Shown here: positions 1 through 8,739 of the stretch, piece after piece | How the letters are laid out: every line of letters begins with the position of its first letter | Numbering within the stretch: the first letter of the stretch is position 1 | DNA from: a virus | Strand: one strand, 5' to 3' | IMG/VR virus record: IMGVR_UViG_3300032241_000303 | Span: 1 to 28,037 of that record | DNA length: 28,037 nt | Notes under the pieces: model-generated | What the model was told of the DNA's origin: nothing | The model's input: only the letters and a program-made list of their open reading frames with translations | The model's database searches: none | Made by a program: the position numbers and the translations under genes

Positions 1-452
1 CTGGTCGTTATAACTTGTACATGGCTGGTACTGCTGATAATTATATTGCAGGTGCTTTAGGTATTGGAGGAACACCATCAGCAAACTTGACTGTTGTTGG
101 TACCACATTAATACAAAATAGTGCAAACACCGCAGGTCGTGGATCAACAATCATTCAGGCCACAACAGCAACAACTGCACAAACAGCTATTGATACATGG
201 TCAACAACCGCATATCGTACTGCAAAATATTTGGTGCAAATGACACAAGGTTCAAATTATCATACTATTGAATTGTTGTTGCTGCAAAATGGTACTACAG
301 CTTACTTAACACAATATGGTGAAGTGACAACAGGTACAATTCTTGGAACTTTTGATGCATCAATTTCTGGTTCCACATTAAGTTTGTTGATTAATCCAGT
401 AAGTGCAACATCAATGACAATCAATTTGGTTAGGGATACAATCTCCGTCTGA
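1..452 (+). CDS. Fibre-type structural protein, C-terminal part (5' end outside window)
   Basis: The frame is open from base 3 to a TGA at 450-452 with no stop upstream, so the gene begins before the window. The visible part (about 149 residues) starts with a glycine-rich stretch of the kind found between tail-fibre repeats (NYIAGALGIGGTPSANL). It ends in a roughly 85-residue beta-rich domain (AYRTAKYLVQMTQGSNYHT to the C-terminus) that I recognise from memory as the C-terminal domain of large structural or fibre proteins in cyanophage-like myoviruses. It lies just upstream of three fibre genes, which fits an adhesion or baseplate-fibre role. Exact function is unknown. An internal TTG at 15 could be read as a start, but the reading frame clearly continues upstream. 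Confidence 0.7.
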   Translation, partial: GRYNLYMAGTADNYIAGALGIGGTPSANLTVVGTTLIQNSANTAGRGSTIIQATTATTAQTAIDTWSTTAYRTAKYLVQMTQGSNYHTIELLLLQNGTTAYLTQYGEVTTGTILGTFDASISGSTLSLLINPVSATSMTINLVRDTISV

Positions 453-458
453 TAAATA
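451..458 (+). promoter_or_regulatory. Putative T4-type late promoter (GATAAATA)
   Basis: GATAAATA matches the T4 late -10 box TATAAATA in seven of eight positions and overlaps the stop codon of the upstream fibre gene. The HNH gene starts 33 bases downstream. The same variant occurs before gp13 (12672-12679). It probably drove the collagen-like fibre genes before the endonuclease was inserted. Confidence 0.5.
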
Positions 459-490
459 GATTATAATAATTAAACGAAAGGGGTGGGAAA

Positions 491-1114
491 GTGAACACCA
501 TTTTCACAGAAAATAAATATAGACAGTGGTACTACTCCATCATAAATCGAGCTTTGTCTGAAAATAGACAATATGATTCATTTTTACATGAACGCCACCA
601 CATCATACCCACATCTTTAGGTGGTTCAAATCAATTAAACAATTTGGTGGTTCTAACTTTTCGTGAACATTTTATTTGTCATATTTTGTTGACCAAATTC
701 ACAAAATCATCACATAAATCTAAAATGCATAGTGCATTAAGAATGATGATGAACAAATCCAATCTCAATAATAGAACACTAACACAAAGACAATATGAGT
801 TGGCAAGAAAAACCTTGTCTAAAATAAAAAGAAAAATGTCACCAGAATTTTGTAAAAAACAAAGTCTAAGTAAAATTGGTGATAATAATCCAATGTATGG
901 AAAAAATCAAACAAAAAATCAAAAACAAATTGCAACCAAATTATTCTCAAAAACATATGAGTTCATGTTAAATGGACAACACATAATTGTTACAAATTTA
1001 AAAAAATATTGCGAAGAAAATAAATTAACTCGAAGTGAAATGGCCAAAGTGCATTATAAAAAAATAGAAAAATATAAAAATTATACGGCGGTAAATTTTG
1101 GCAAATCAAATTAA
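491..1114 (+). CDS. Free-standing HNH homing endonuclease
   Basis: A 207-residue basic protein. Residues 36-64 carry an HNH signature: HHIIP at 36-40, a GGS turn, Asn 51, then [10 protein letters not shown] with His 60 and His 64. The C-terminal 50 residues ([11 protein letters not shown], then basic residues) resemble the DNA-binding modules of phage HNH/GIY homing enzymes and match in pattern the end of the second HNH gene at 13477-13989. HNH enzymes cut DNA and promote copying of their own gene. The start is GTG at 491 behind a G-rich Shine-Dalgarno-like run (AAAGGGG). The gene is AT-richer than the fibre genes around it, which fits a mobile gene. Its last 17 bases overlap the next gene. 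A group I intron is not supported because the downstream fibre has a complete N-terminus. Confidence 0.8.
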   Translation: MNTIFTENKYRQWYYSIINRALSENRQYDSFLHERHHIIPTSLGGSNQLNNLVVLTFREHFICHILLTKFTKSSHKSKMHSALRMMMNKSNLNNRTLTQRQYELARKTLSKIKRKMSPEFCKKQSLSKIGDNNPMYGKNQTKNQKQIATKLFSKTYEFMLNGQHIIVTNLKKYCEENKLTRSEMAKVHYKKIEKYKNYTAVNFGKSN

Positions 1115-3470
1115 CTTTGTAGTTAAGAACGGTCTAACCGTCAACACTACAAGTGTCATCAATTCTTCCGGCAACTGGATCGGACCTAACACAAATCTTA
1201 TTGGACCACAAGGTTTTCAAGGACCTCAAGGTGCAACTGGCCCAACTGGCGTTCCAGGTGTTCAAGGTGCAGCGGGTTCACAAGGACCACAAGGTTTTAG
1301 AGGCCCACCTGGACCACAAGGTGTACAAGGAACTCAAGGTGCACAAGGATTTTCTGGTGTAACTGGCGCACAAGGTGTACAGGGACCACAAGGTTCTACT
1401 GGTGCACAAGGCAGCCAAGGCGTTCAAGGACCACAAGGACTCACTGGCGTACAAGGTACTGCTGGTGCTCAGGGTGTACAAGGTTCAGTTGGTCTACAAG
1501 GTCCACAGGGATTTATCGGTAACACTGGTCCACAAGGTTTTCAAGGCACACAAGGTGCCACTGGTGTATCAGGTTTTCAAGGCATACAAGGTTCTACTGG
1601 ACCTTCTGGATTTCAAGGCACTCAAGGACCTGCTGGACCACAAGGACAATCTGGTGTTCAAGGCACTCAAGGTGCTACTGGTGCATCAGGTGCTCAAGGT
1701 CCACAAGGCAGTATAGGTTCATCTGGTGTACAAGGTGCACAAGGAACTGCTGGTGCACAAGGATCAACTGGTGGAACTGGACCATCCGGATTTCAGGGTG
1801 TACAAGGTACGACTGGTAGCACTGGACCACAAGGCGTACAGGGTGCTCAGGGTTCAACAGGACCACAAGGTTTCCAAGGGACTCAAGGTAGTGCCGGCGG
1901 TACTGGACCATCAGGGTTCCAAGGTGCGCAAGGACCAACAGGCGTATCTGGTGTACAAGGTGTTCAAGGTGGTACTGGACCTTCTGGTTTCCAAGGTTCA
2001 CAAGGTTCTACTGGTGGTACTGGTCCATCTGGATTTCAAGGACCACAAGGCGGTTCTGGACCTTCTGGTGTACAAGGCGCACAGGGTTCAACCGGACCAT
2101 CTGGTTTCCAAGGCATTCAAGGTTCCACTGGACCAACAGGAACTCCAGGAGCACAAGGCCCCCAAGGTAGTGTAGGTTCGCCTGGTGTACAAGGTACTCA
2201 AGGTTCTACCGGACCATCTGGTTTCCAGGGTAGTCAAGGACCACAAGGTCCAACAGGTACCCCAGGTGCACAAGGATCAACAGGTGGTACTGGTCCAGCA
2301 GGTGTACAAGGATCAACCGGTCCAACAGGACCTTCAGGGTTCCAAGGCACTCAAGGACCAGCAGGTTCTACTGGACCATCTGGTTTCCAAGGACCACAAG
2401 GTGGTGCTGGACCTGCCGGTGTTCAGGGGCCGACAGGTTCTACAGGACCCTCCGGATTCCAAGGCACTCAAGGACCAGCGGGTTCTACAGGACCATCAGG
2501 TTTTCAAGGACCACAAGGTGGTACTGGTACAACAGGCGTACAAGGACCAACTGGACCAACTGGACCATCTGGTTTTCAGGGTGTTCAAGGATCCACCGGT
2601 GGTACAGGTTCACCTGGTGCTCAAGGACCAACAGGATCAAGTGGGCCACCTGGTGTGCAAGGATCGACTGGTGGTCCTGGACCATCCGGTTTTCAAGGTA
2701 CCCAAGGTTCAACAGGCGGTCCAGGACCATCAGGTTTTCAAGGACCTGTAGGTCCAACTGGACCAACTGGACCAACCGGTTCACCAGGACCAACTGGTGC
2801 ACCAGGACCAACAGGACCAACTGGACCAGGAGGTTATACTGGTGTTCCAGGACCAACCGGAGGAACCGGACCAACAGGTCCAGCAGGTCGTCAAGGACCA
2901 CAAGGTGGACCCGGACCTTCTGGTTTTCAAGGACCAACAGGAAGTCCAGGACCAACAGGACCTGGTGGTGCGACAGGACCAACCGGACCAACAGGTCCAC
3001 CTGGAGCATCAGGTTCAACACCAACTTCAAGTAGTTACACTGTATCATTATTGAATGTAGGTCCAACGAGTTCCGCTCCAGCTGGTTATGTTTATGCGAC
3101 CAGTGCTGTTGTTGCGAGTTATTCGGACAAGAGACTTAAAGATATCATCGGCAATATTGAAGATGCTTTAGAAAAAGTAATGTCTTTGTCAGGCATTTAT
3201 TTTACACAAAATAGACATGCTGAAAAATTTGGTTACGAAAGAGATTTGAATAGACAGGTTGGTGTTATCGCTCAACAAATTCAAACACATATACCTGAAA
3301 TTGTTGTTCCTGCACCATTCGATTTAGATGAAAATGGAAACAGCAAATCTGGTAAAAACTATCTAACTGTACACTATGACAAATTGGTGCCTGTACTTGT
3401 AGAAGCAATCAAAGAACAACAACAAACAATTGCAAAATTGATGGAAAAAGTAAATGGCAACAGCAAATAA
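1098..3470 (+). CDS. Collagen-like tail fibre 1 with S74 chaperone domain
   Basis: A 790-residue fibre subunit. Residues 1-35 are an N-terminal cap ([14 protein letters not shown]) shared with the next two genes and probably the virion-attachment part. Residues 36 to about 640 are uninterrupted Gly-X-Y triplets expected to form a trimeric collagen triple helix; X is often Pro, and Y is mostly Gln, Thr, Ser or Pro. A 35-residue linker follows. Residues 676-790 are an S74 intramolecular chaperone domain, beginning SDKRLK with the expected Ser 676/Lys 681 pair; known members trimerise the fibre and then cut themselves off before this Ser. The start is TTG at 1098, inside the end of the HNH gene; alignment with the two paralogues (both ATG) fixes this start. 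No strong Shine-Dalgarno is present beyond CGGCGG at 1086-1091. Confidence 0.88.
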   Translation: MANQINFVVKNGLTVNTTSVINSSGNWIGPNTNLIGPQGFQGPQGATGPTGVPGVQGAAGSQGPQGFRGPPGPQGVQGTQGAQGFSGVTGAQGVQGPQGSTGAQGSQGVQGPQGLTGVQGTAGAQGVQGSVGLQGPQGFIGNTGPQGFQGTQGATGVSGFQGIQGSTGPSGFQGTQGPAGPQGQSGVQGTQGATGASGAQGPQGSIGSSGVQGAQGTAGAQGSTGGTGPSGFQGVQGTTGSTGPQGVQGAQGSTGPQGFQGTQGSAGGTGPSGFQGAQGPTGVSGVQGVQGGTGPSGFQGSQGSTGGTGPSGFQGPQGGSGPSGVQGAQGSTGPSGFQGIQGSTGPTGTPGAQGPQGSVGSPGVQGTQGSTGPSGFQGSQGPQGPTGTPGAQGSTGGTGPAGVQGSTGPTGPSGFQGTQGPAGSTGPSGFQGPQGGAGPAGVQGPTGSTGPSGFQGTQGPAGSTGPSGFQGPQGGTGTTGVQGPTGPTGPSGFQGVQGSTGGTGSPGAQGPTGSSGPPGVQGSTGGPGPSGFQGTQGSTGGPGPSGFQGPVGPTGPTGPTGSPGPTGAPGPTGPTGPGGYTGVPGPTGGTGPTGPAGRQGPQGGPGPSGFQGPTGSPGPTGPGGATGPTGPTGPPGASGSTPTSSSYTVSLLNVGPTSSAPAGYVYATSAVVASYSDKRLKDIIGNIEDALEKVMSLSGIYFTQNRHAEKFGYERDLNRQVGVIAQQIQTHIPEIVVPAPFDLDENGNSKSGKNYLTVHYDKLVPVLVEAIKEQQQTIAKLMEKVNGNSK
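1203..3018 (+). repeat. Gly-X-Y collagen-like repeat tract, fibre 1
   Basis: About 201 consecutive Gly-X-Y triplets (residues 36-640). Triplets near the N-terminus are mainly GVQ, GPQ, GAQ and GFQ; those near the C-terminus are mainly GPT. No Lys, Asp or Glu and only two Arg are seen. The underlying DNA is a degenerate 9-18 bp repeat, which also creates long antisense open frames that are not genes. Confidence 0.9.
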
Positions 3471-5802
3471 TTTTGTAGTTAAAAATGGATTGACTGTTGG
3501 TACAACTCCTGTTATTGCAGCCAATGGTGTTTGGATTGGCTCAACAACAAATATATTAGGACCACAAGGACCACAAGGTGTTCAAAGTGTACCTGGTCCA
3601 CAAGGGTTTCAAGGCACACAAGGACCAAATGGTACTGGTGGTGCACAAGGACCACAAGGCATACCGGGAACACAAGGCGTACAAGGCTCTGTTGGCGTAC
3701 AAGGCAATCAAGGTGTACAAGGTTATCAAGGACCAATTGGTGCAACAGGTGCAACTGGTGTCGCTGGTTTTCAAGGTACACAAGGTTCTACTGGACCACA
3801 AGGATTTCAAGGCACTCAAGGCGCACAAGGATTTGCTGGTATAATTGGAACGACTGGAGCACAAGGTGTACAGGGTATTTCTGGTTTCCAAGGAACACAA
3901 GGTGTTTCTGGATTTCAAGGCATTCAAGGTGCTCAAGGTCCATCAGGAACAACAGGCGCACAAGGACCACAAGGACCAACAGGTGTAACTAACGTATCTG
4001 GGTTCCAAGGTGTACAAGGCCCAACAGGTCCTTCCGGTGTACAAGGCGGCACTGGTGGTACAGGACCATCTGGTTTCCAAGGCACTCAAGGTTCTACTGG
4101 ACCTCAAGGAGTACAAGGGTCTACTGGACCATCTGGTTTCCAAGGACCACAAGGCACCCAAGGTTCTACAGGACCATCTGGTTTTCAAGGCGCACAAGGA
4201 ACGACAACATCAGGATCACAAGGACCTCAAGGTTCAACAGGACCAACAGGACCGTCTGGTTTCCAAGGACCACAAGGAAGTATCGGAACACCTGGTGTAC
4301 AAGGAACTCAAGGACCAACTGGTTCTACTGGAGCTCAAGGTCCACAAGGATCAGCAGGTACAACTGGACCGACCGGTATTCAAGGCAGTACTGGTGGTAC
4401 TGGACCCGCAGGATTCCAAGGTGTACAAGGTCCTGCTGGTGCATCTGGTGCTCAGGGACCACAAGGTGGTACCGGCGCATCTGGTCCTGCCGGTGTTCAA
4501 GGTAGTACAGGAGGTACTGGCCCAGCGGGATTTCAAGGAACTCAAGGACCAACTGGTTCACCAGGTGCTCAAGGACCACAAGGTCCAACTGGGCCAACAG
4601 GACCATCTGGTGTTCAGGGTTCTACTGGCGGCACTGGTCCTTCTGGTTTCCAAGGAACTCAAGGACCAACTGGTTCACCAGGTGCTCAAGGTCCACAAGG
4701 ACCTACTGGTACAACAGGCACACCTGGTGCTCAGGGACCAACAGGAGGTACCGGTCCTTCTGGTTTCCAAGGAACTCAAGGACCAACTGGTTCACCAGGT
4801 GCTCAAGGTCCACAAGGACCTACTGGTACAATAGGCACACCTGGAGCACAAGGTCCTACTGGTGGTCCAGGTCCTTCTGGTTTCCAAGGAACTCAAGGTC
4901 CTATTGGGGCAACTGGACCACGTGGTCCTCAAGGTCCTGCGGGTCCAACAGGACCAACGGGACCAACAGGTAGCACTGGTGGTACCGGACCTTCAGGTTT
5001 CCAAGGAACTCAAGGACCAACAGGACCATCTGGTTTCCAAGGACCACAAGGTGGTACTGGTCCAACAGGACCTTCCGGATTTCAAGGACCACAAGGTGGA
5101 ACTGGCGCACCAGGAGCTCAAGGTGGTACAGGTCCAACCGGCGGTACAGGACCACAAGGTGGTACAGGACCACAAGGACCCATTGGGCCACAAGGACCTG
5201 GTGGCAGCACAGGACCAACTGGTTCACCAGGTGCTCAAGGTCCACAAGGCGGTACAGGACCATCAGGTTTTCAAGGTGCAACAGGAGGTACAGGATCGCC
5301 AGGACCCACAGGCGCACCAGGTCCAACAGGACCTGCTGGTGGTACCGGACCTCAAGGTCCAGCCGGTGGAACAAACTCATTAAGTACATCAGTTGGTGCT
5401 TTGGGTATAGGTGTGGCTGCACAATCAACAGGTACAATTTATGCAACAAGTACCATCACCGCATATTACTCAGATATTAGATTAAAAGACAACATCGAAA
5501 CAATCAAAAATGCAGCTGAAAAGTTGTATTCATTGAGTGGTATCATTTACAGAAACAATGAACTTGCGAGAAAATATGGATACATCGACGACAAAAATTA
5601 TGTTGGTGTGATTGCACAACAAGTACAAAGAGTTTTACCCGAAGTTGTTAAGAGAGCACCTTTTGATAATGCCGGAGATGGCATAAGTAAATCTGGTGAA
5701 GACTACCTAACTGTACAATATGAATTATTAATTCCATTAATCATTGAAACAATAAAAGAACAACAATTAGAAATAGAAGCTCTGGAAAAGAAATTAAAAT
5801 AA
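3454..5802 (+). CDS. Collagen-like tail fibre 2 with S74 chaperone domain
   Basis: A 782-residue paralogue of fibre 1. The cap (residues 1-35, [19 protein letters not shown]) is nearly identical to that of fibre 3. Residues 36-639 are Gly-X-Y repeats with a few breaks ([10 protein letters not shown] near the start, TNVSG, and TTTSGSQG). A 33-residue linker is followed by the S74 chaperone from Ser 673 (SDIRLK, Lys 678) to the C-terminus, which ends in a short coiled-coil-like helix. The ATG at 3454 lies within the last codons of fibre 1 (17-base overlap), suggesting translational coupling. It contains the recent 117-bp duplication at 4531-4998. The mature fibre probably loses about 110 C-terminal residues by autocleavage. 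A role in host adsorption is inferred from the domain type. Confidence 0.88.
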   Translation: MATANNFVVKNGLTVGTTPVIAANGVWIGSTTNILGPQGPQGVQSVPGPQGFQGTQGPNGTGGAQGPQGIPGTQGVQGSVGVQGNQGVQGYQGPIGATGATGVAGFQGTQGSTGPQGFQGTQGAQGFAGIIGTTGAQGVQGISGFQGTQGVSGFQGIQGAQGPSGTTGAQGPQGPTGVTNVSGFQGVQGPTGPSGVQGGTGGTGPSGFQGTQGSTGPQGVQGSTGPSGFQGPQGTQGSTGPSGFQGAQGTTTSGSQGPQGSTGPTGPSGFQGPQGSIGTPGVQGTQGPTGSTGAQGPQGSAGTTGPTGIQGSTGGTGPAGFQGVQGPAGASGAQGPQGGTGASGPAGVQGSTGGTGPAGFQGTQGPTGSPGAQGPQGPTGPTGPSGVQGSTGGTGPSGFQGTQGPTGSPGAQGPQGPTGTTGTPGAQGPTGGTGPSGFQGTQGPTGSPGAQGPQGPTGTIGTPGAQGPTGGPGPSGFQGTQGPIGATGPRGPQGPAGPTGPTGPTGSTGGTGPSGFQGTQGPTGPSGFQGPQGGTGPTGPSGFQGPQGGTGAPGAQGGTGPTGGTGPQGGTGPQGPIGPQGPGGSTGPTGSPGAQGPQGGTGPSGFQGATGGTGSPGPTGAPGPTGPAGGTGPQGPAGGTNSLSTSVGALGIGVAAQSTGTIYATSTITAYYSDIRLKDNIETIKNAAEKLYSLSGIIYRNNELARKYGYIDDKNYVGVIAQQVQRVLPEVVKRAPFDNAGDGISKSGEDYLTVQYELLIPLIIETIKEQQLEIEALEKKLK
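3559..5370 (+). repeat. Gly-X-Y collagen-like repeat tract, fibre 2
   Basis: About 201 triplets (residues 36-639) with three short interruptions. Gln-rich triplets predominate near the N-terminus, and GPT, GGT and GPQ near the C-terminus. Charged residues are essentially absent (one Arg, in GPRGPQ). Confidence 0.88.
4531..4998 (+). repeat. 117-bp tandem direct repeat, four units
   Basis: Phe codons of the FQGTQGP motif fall at 4531, 4648, 4765 and 4882, exactly 117 bp (39 residues, 13 triplets) apart. Units 2 and 3 are identical over roughly their first 65 bases, including synonymous positions, so the duplication is recent. Unit 4 and the outer edges are more diverged, so the boundary is approximate. 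Confidence 0.75.
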
Positions 5803-5803
5803 T

Positions 5804-8152
5804 ATGGCATCAGCAAATAATTTTGTCGTTAAGAATGGACTAACAGTAGGTACAACTCCTGTTATTGCAGCCAATGGTGTTTGGATTTCTGCAGCATCTT
5901 CTTATGCCGGTCCACAAGGCGTTCAAGGTTCACAAGGTGCTCAGGGTCCACAAGGACCAACAGGTCCACAAGGTAGTAGTGCTTCTGCGCCAGCTGGATA
6001 TCAAGGCGTTCAAGGAGCTCAGGGACCAGCAGGTGTGATTGGTTCTCCAGGTTTTCAAGGCACTCAAGGTTCTCAAGGTGTTTCCGGTGTTCAAGGGTTT
6101 CAAGGCACTCAGGGTGCACAAGGTTTTACTGGTGTATCTGGTTTCCAAGGACCGCAAGGCGTCACTGGTGCACAAGGCGTACAAGGTGTTCAAGGTGCAC
6201 AAGGTGCACAAGGTTTCCAAGGAACTCAGGGTTCACAAGGTCTGACTGGTGTACAAGGATCACAAGGTTTACCTGGAGCTCAAGGTTCAGCAGGTGTTCA
6301 AGGTCCACAAGGTACAACAGGACCACAAGGTGTCCAAGGTGCACAAGGACCACAGGGTAGTATTGGTGCGCCCGGAGCACAAGGTCCGACAGGCAGTTCT
6401 GGTCCTTCTGGTTTTCAAGGACCACAAGGACCAAGTGGATCATCCGGTGCACAAGGTGTTCAAGGTTCATCTGGTGCACAAGGACCACAAGGTGGTTCTG
6501 GACCACAAGGTGTTTCTGGTGCTCAAGGTCCACAAGGTTCTTCTGGCGTACCTGGCGTACAAGGATCAACAGGTTCAACTGGTGTGACAGGTGTTTCTGG
6601 TGCTCAGGGACCACAAGGTGGTACCGGACCAGCAGGTTTCCAGGGAACTCAAGGACCAACCGGCGCAACAGGGTCCACAGGACCAACGGGAAGTACAGGT
6701 CCACAAGGTATTCCTGGTGCTCAAGGTCCGCAGGGTAGTACAGGTACTTCTGGTTTTCAAGGACCACAAGGACCAGCAGGTGCAACAGGCGTTCAAGGTT
6801 CAACTGGCGGTACAGGTCCGACAGGGGTTCCAGGTTTTCAAGGTTCAATAGGACCGACAGGACCTTCTGGTTTCCAAGGACCACAGGGACCAACAGGTGC
6901 AGCAGGCGTTCAAGGCAGTAAAGGTAGCACTGGCCCAACAGGTGTTCCAGGTTTTCAGGGAACTCAAGGACCAACCGGACCATCTGGTGCACAAGGACCA
7001 CAAGGACCGACTGGAACAACCGGAACAACAGGATCAACTGGTAGTACCGGACCAGCAGGCGTACAAGGTGTACAAGGTTCCACTGGCAGTACAGGACCAT
7101 CTGGATTCCAAGGACCACAAGGACCGACAGGAACAACAGGTTCAACCGGTAGTACAGGAGGAACAGGACCAGCTGGTGTACAAGGCGTGCAGGGGTCAAC
7201 AGGCGGAACAGGACCATCTGGATTCCAAGGACCACAAGGTCCAACTGGAACAACAGGTCCCACAGGAGGCACAGGCGGTACAGGTCCACAAGGTGTACCT
7301 GGCGCACAAGGGTCAACAGGACCAACAGGACCGTCTGGTTTCCAAGGACCACAAGGTGGTACAGGCACACCAGGAGCTCAGGGACCAACAGGAGGTACAG
7401 GACCAACAGGCGTTCCTGGTGCTCAAGGTCCAACGGGAGGCACTGGACCAACTGGAGTTCAAGGTTCTACTGGACCAACAGGATCAACAGGACCGACAGG
7501 ATCACCAGGACCCACAGGTTCTCCTGGTGCACAAGGACCCACTGGACCTGCCGGACCAACAGGTGGCACCGGACCAACAGGTGCCACAGGTGGTACAGGA
7601 CCTTCTGGTTTTCAAGGACCACAGGGAGGAACCGGACCCACAGGTCCAACGGGAGGTACTGGACCAACCGGTCCGTCTGGTGGTCCAGGACCCACAGGCC
7701 CAACAGGTCCTGGCGGCGGACCAGGCGGACCAATTACACAAGCCGGTGCGGTAGGTGTTGGTACTGCGCCGGCTGGACCCGGTGGTACACTACAAGTGCA
7801 ATATAATATTATTGCATACTATTCTGACCAAAGACTTAAAAATATATTAAACAACATCACAGATGCATTGGTAAAACTTATGTCATTAGATGGTGTTTAT
7901 TATACCAAAAATGATTTGGCAAGGTCTTTTGGTTATGAAGGTAACGAACAAGAAGTTGGATTGATTGCACAACAATTACAACAGGTTCTACCAGAAGTTG
8001 TCGAGCCAGCACCTTTTGACTTAGATAAATATGGTAATAGCAAGACAGGTGAAAACTATCTCACCGTCATGTATGAGAGAGTTGTACCACTTTTAATTGA
8101 GGCATTAAAAGAACAAAAGGGACAAATAGATTATTTAAATTCAAAACTGTGA
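5804..8152 (+). CDS. Collagen-like tail fibre 3 with S74 chaperone domain
   Basis: A 782-residue paralogue. The cap is residues 1-35 ([19 protein letters not shown]). Gly-X-Y repeats fill residues 36-643 with one visible break near the start ([11 protein letters not shown]). A linker of about 30 residues leads to an S74 chaperone starting at Ser 674 (SDQRLK, Lys 679) and ending in a Lys/Gln-rich helix. The gene starts one base after the fibre 2 stop, so the three fibres are probably co-translated. The only shaft lysine in all three fibres is here ([10 protein letters not shown]). The C-terminal chaperones of the three fibres differ much more than their caps, which should favour homotrimers over mixed trimers (inference). 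Confidence 0.88.
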   Translation: MASANNFVVKNGLTVGTTPVIAANGVWISAASSYAGPQGVQGSQGAQGPQGPTGPQGSSASAPAGYQGVQGAQGPAGVIGSPGFQGTQGSQGVSGVQGFQGTQGAQGFTGVSGFQGPQGVTGAQGVQGVQGAQGAQGFQGTQGSQGLTGVQGSQGLPGAQGSAGVQGPQGTTGPQGVQGAQGPQGSIGAPGAQGPTGSSGPSGFQGPQGPSGSSGAQGVQGSSGAQGPQGGSGPQGVSGAQGPQGSSGVPGVQGSTGSTGVTGVSGAQGPQGGTGPAGFQGTQGPTGATGSTGPTGSTGPQGIPGAQGPQGSTGTSGFQGPQGPAGATGVQGSTGGTGPTGVPGFQGSIGPTGPSGFQGPQGPTGAAGVQGSKGSTGPTGVPGFQGTQGPTGPSGAQGPQGPTGTTGTTGSTGSTGPAGVQGVQGSTGSTGPSGFQGPQGPTGTTGSTGSTGGTGPAGVQGVQGSTGGTGPSGFQGPQGPTGTTGPTGGTGGTGPQGVPGAQGSTGPTGPSGFQGPQGGTGTPGAQGPTGGTGPTGVPGAQGPTGGTGPTGVQGSTGPTGSTGPTGSPGPTGSPGAQGPTGPAGPTGGTGPTGATGGTGPSGFQGPQGGTGPTGPTGGTGPTGPSGGPGPTGPTGPGGGPGGPITQAGAVGVGTAPAGPGGTLQVQYNIIAYYSDQRLKNILNNITDALVKLMSLDGVYYTKNDLARSFGYEGNEQEVGLIAQQLQQVLPEVVEPAPFDLDKYGNSKTGENYLTVMYERVVPLLIEALKEQKGQIDYLNSKL
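5909..7732 (+). repeat. Gly-X-Y collagen-like repeat tract, fibre 3
   Basis: About 202 triplets covering residues 36-643. The tract ends in a GPT/GGT/GGP-rich block next to the chaperone domain. One Lys and no Asp or Glu were seen. Confidence 0.88.
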
Positions 8153-8159
8153 GGTTATT

Positions 8160-8738
8160 ATGAATGGTGAGTGGTGTTATTTTAAGCAGCACTATGATGC
8201 TGAAACTTGTTATAAAATTATCAACGATGCAATGAAATTGCCATCTCAAGATGCTGTTGTTGGTGTCAATGGTGTTCATGTTGCTTTGGATACTTCAATA
8301 CGTAAAAGTAAAGTTGTTTTTCTAAGTGATAAAGACCCAAATTTCACATGGTTGTTTGATGACCTTTGGAAGATGGCACTTCAAGCCAACAAAGATTTCT
8401 TCAATGTTCACATAACTAAACTAGAGTTTGTTCAAGTTGCTGAATATGATTCTGCATATGAAGGTGAATACAAAGAACACCACGATGTATTCTGGTTGAA
8501 CAATGATCCACAATTTCACAGAAAACTATCTTGCATTATTCAACTGTCGGACCCAAATACAGATTATGAAGGTGGTGAATTTGCAATTACTGAAGCAACA
8601 TCACCCCTTGATCCTGATGTGAGAGAACAAGGAACCGTTATATTCTTTCCGTCAATGTTAAGACACAAAGCAGGTAAGGTCACCAAAGGAAAACGATATA
8701 GTATTGCAGCATGGTTTGAAGGTCCTAAGTGGAGATAA
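8160..8738 (+). CDS. 2OG-Fe(II) oxygenase (PKHD / prolyl-4-hydroxylase-like)
   Basis: A 192-residue single-domain enzyme of the double-stranded beta-helix dioxygenase fold, which couples 2-oxoglutarate decarboxylation to substrate hydroxylation. The Fe(II) triad is visible: HHD at 107-109 (His 107, Asp 109) and His 169 in SMLRHK; Arg 179 (GKRYS) is placed to bind 2-oxoglutarate. YEGGEF at 136-141 and GTVIFFPS at 158-165 are typical family strands. It starts seven bases after the fibre 3 stop, behind a GAGGT ribosome site, which points to the fibres as substrate (inference). The C-terminus overlaps the frame of an upstream-extended version of the next gene. Alternatives are a hydroxylase for a host or nucleotide substrate; related oxygenases are common in marine T4-like phages. 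Confidence 0.85.
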   Translation: MNGEWCYFKQHYDAETCYKIINDAMKLPSQDAVVGVNGVHVALDTSIRKSKVVFLSDKDPNFTWLFDDLWKMALQANKDFFNVHITKLEFVQVAEYDSAYEGEYKEHHDVFWLNNDPQFHRKLSCIIQLSDPNTDYEGGEFAITEATSPLDPDVREQGTVIFFPSMLRHKAGKVTKGKRYSIAAWFEGPKWR

Positions 8739-8739
8739 A

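Noticed and set aside
453-1114. Group I intron carrying the HNH gene
   Set aside because: The downstream fibre has its full N-terminal cap and the upstream gene a complete end. No split coding sequence and no recognisable intron core was found.
1278-5449. Regularly spaced repeats suggesting a CRISPR array or satellite
   Set aside because: The repeats have variable spacing, no unique spacers, and translate into continuous Gly-X-Y triplets.
6162-7451. A 429-residue open frame on the minus strand across fibre 3, with similar antisense frames in fibres 1 and 2
   Set aside because: It is a by-product of the Gly-X-Y codon repeats, which exclude stop codons in other frames. The translation is low-complexity Leu/Val/His/Gln, has no ribosome site, and the sense strand has a clear gene.
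8704-8739. Start of the glycosyltransferase-oxygenase at ATG 8704
   Set aside because: It would add 12 residues overlapping the end of the preceding oxygenase. The ATG at 8740 has a good GGAG spacing and directly begins the MKKAKIVMTT strand expected at the start of a GT2 fold.
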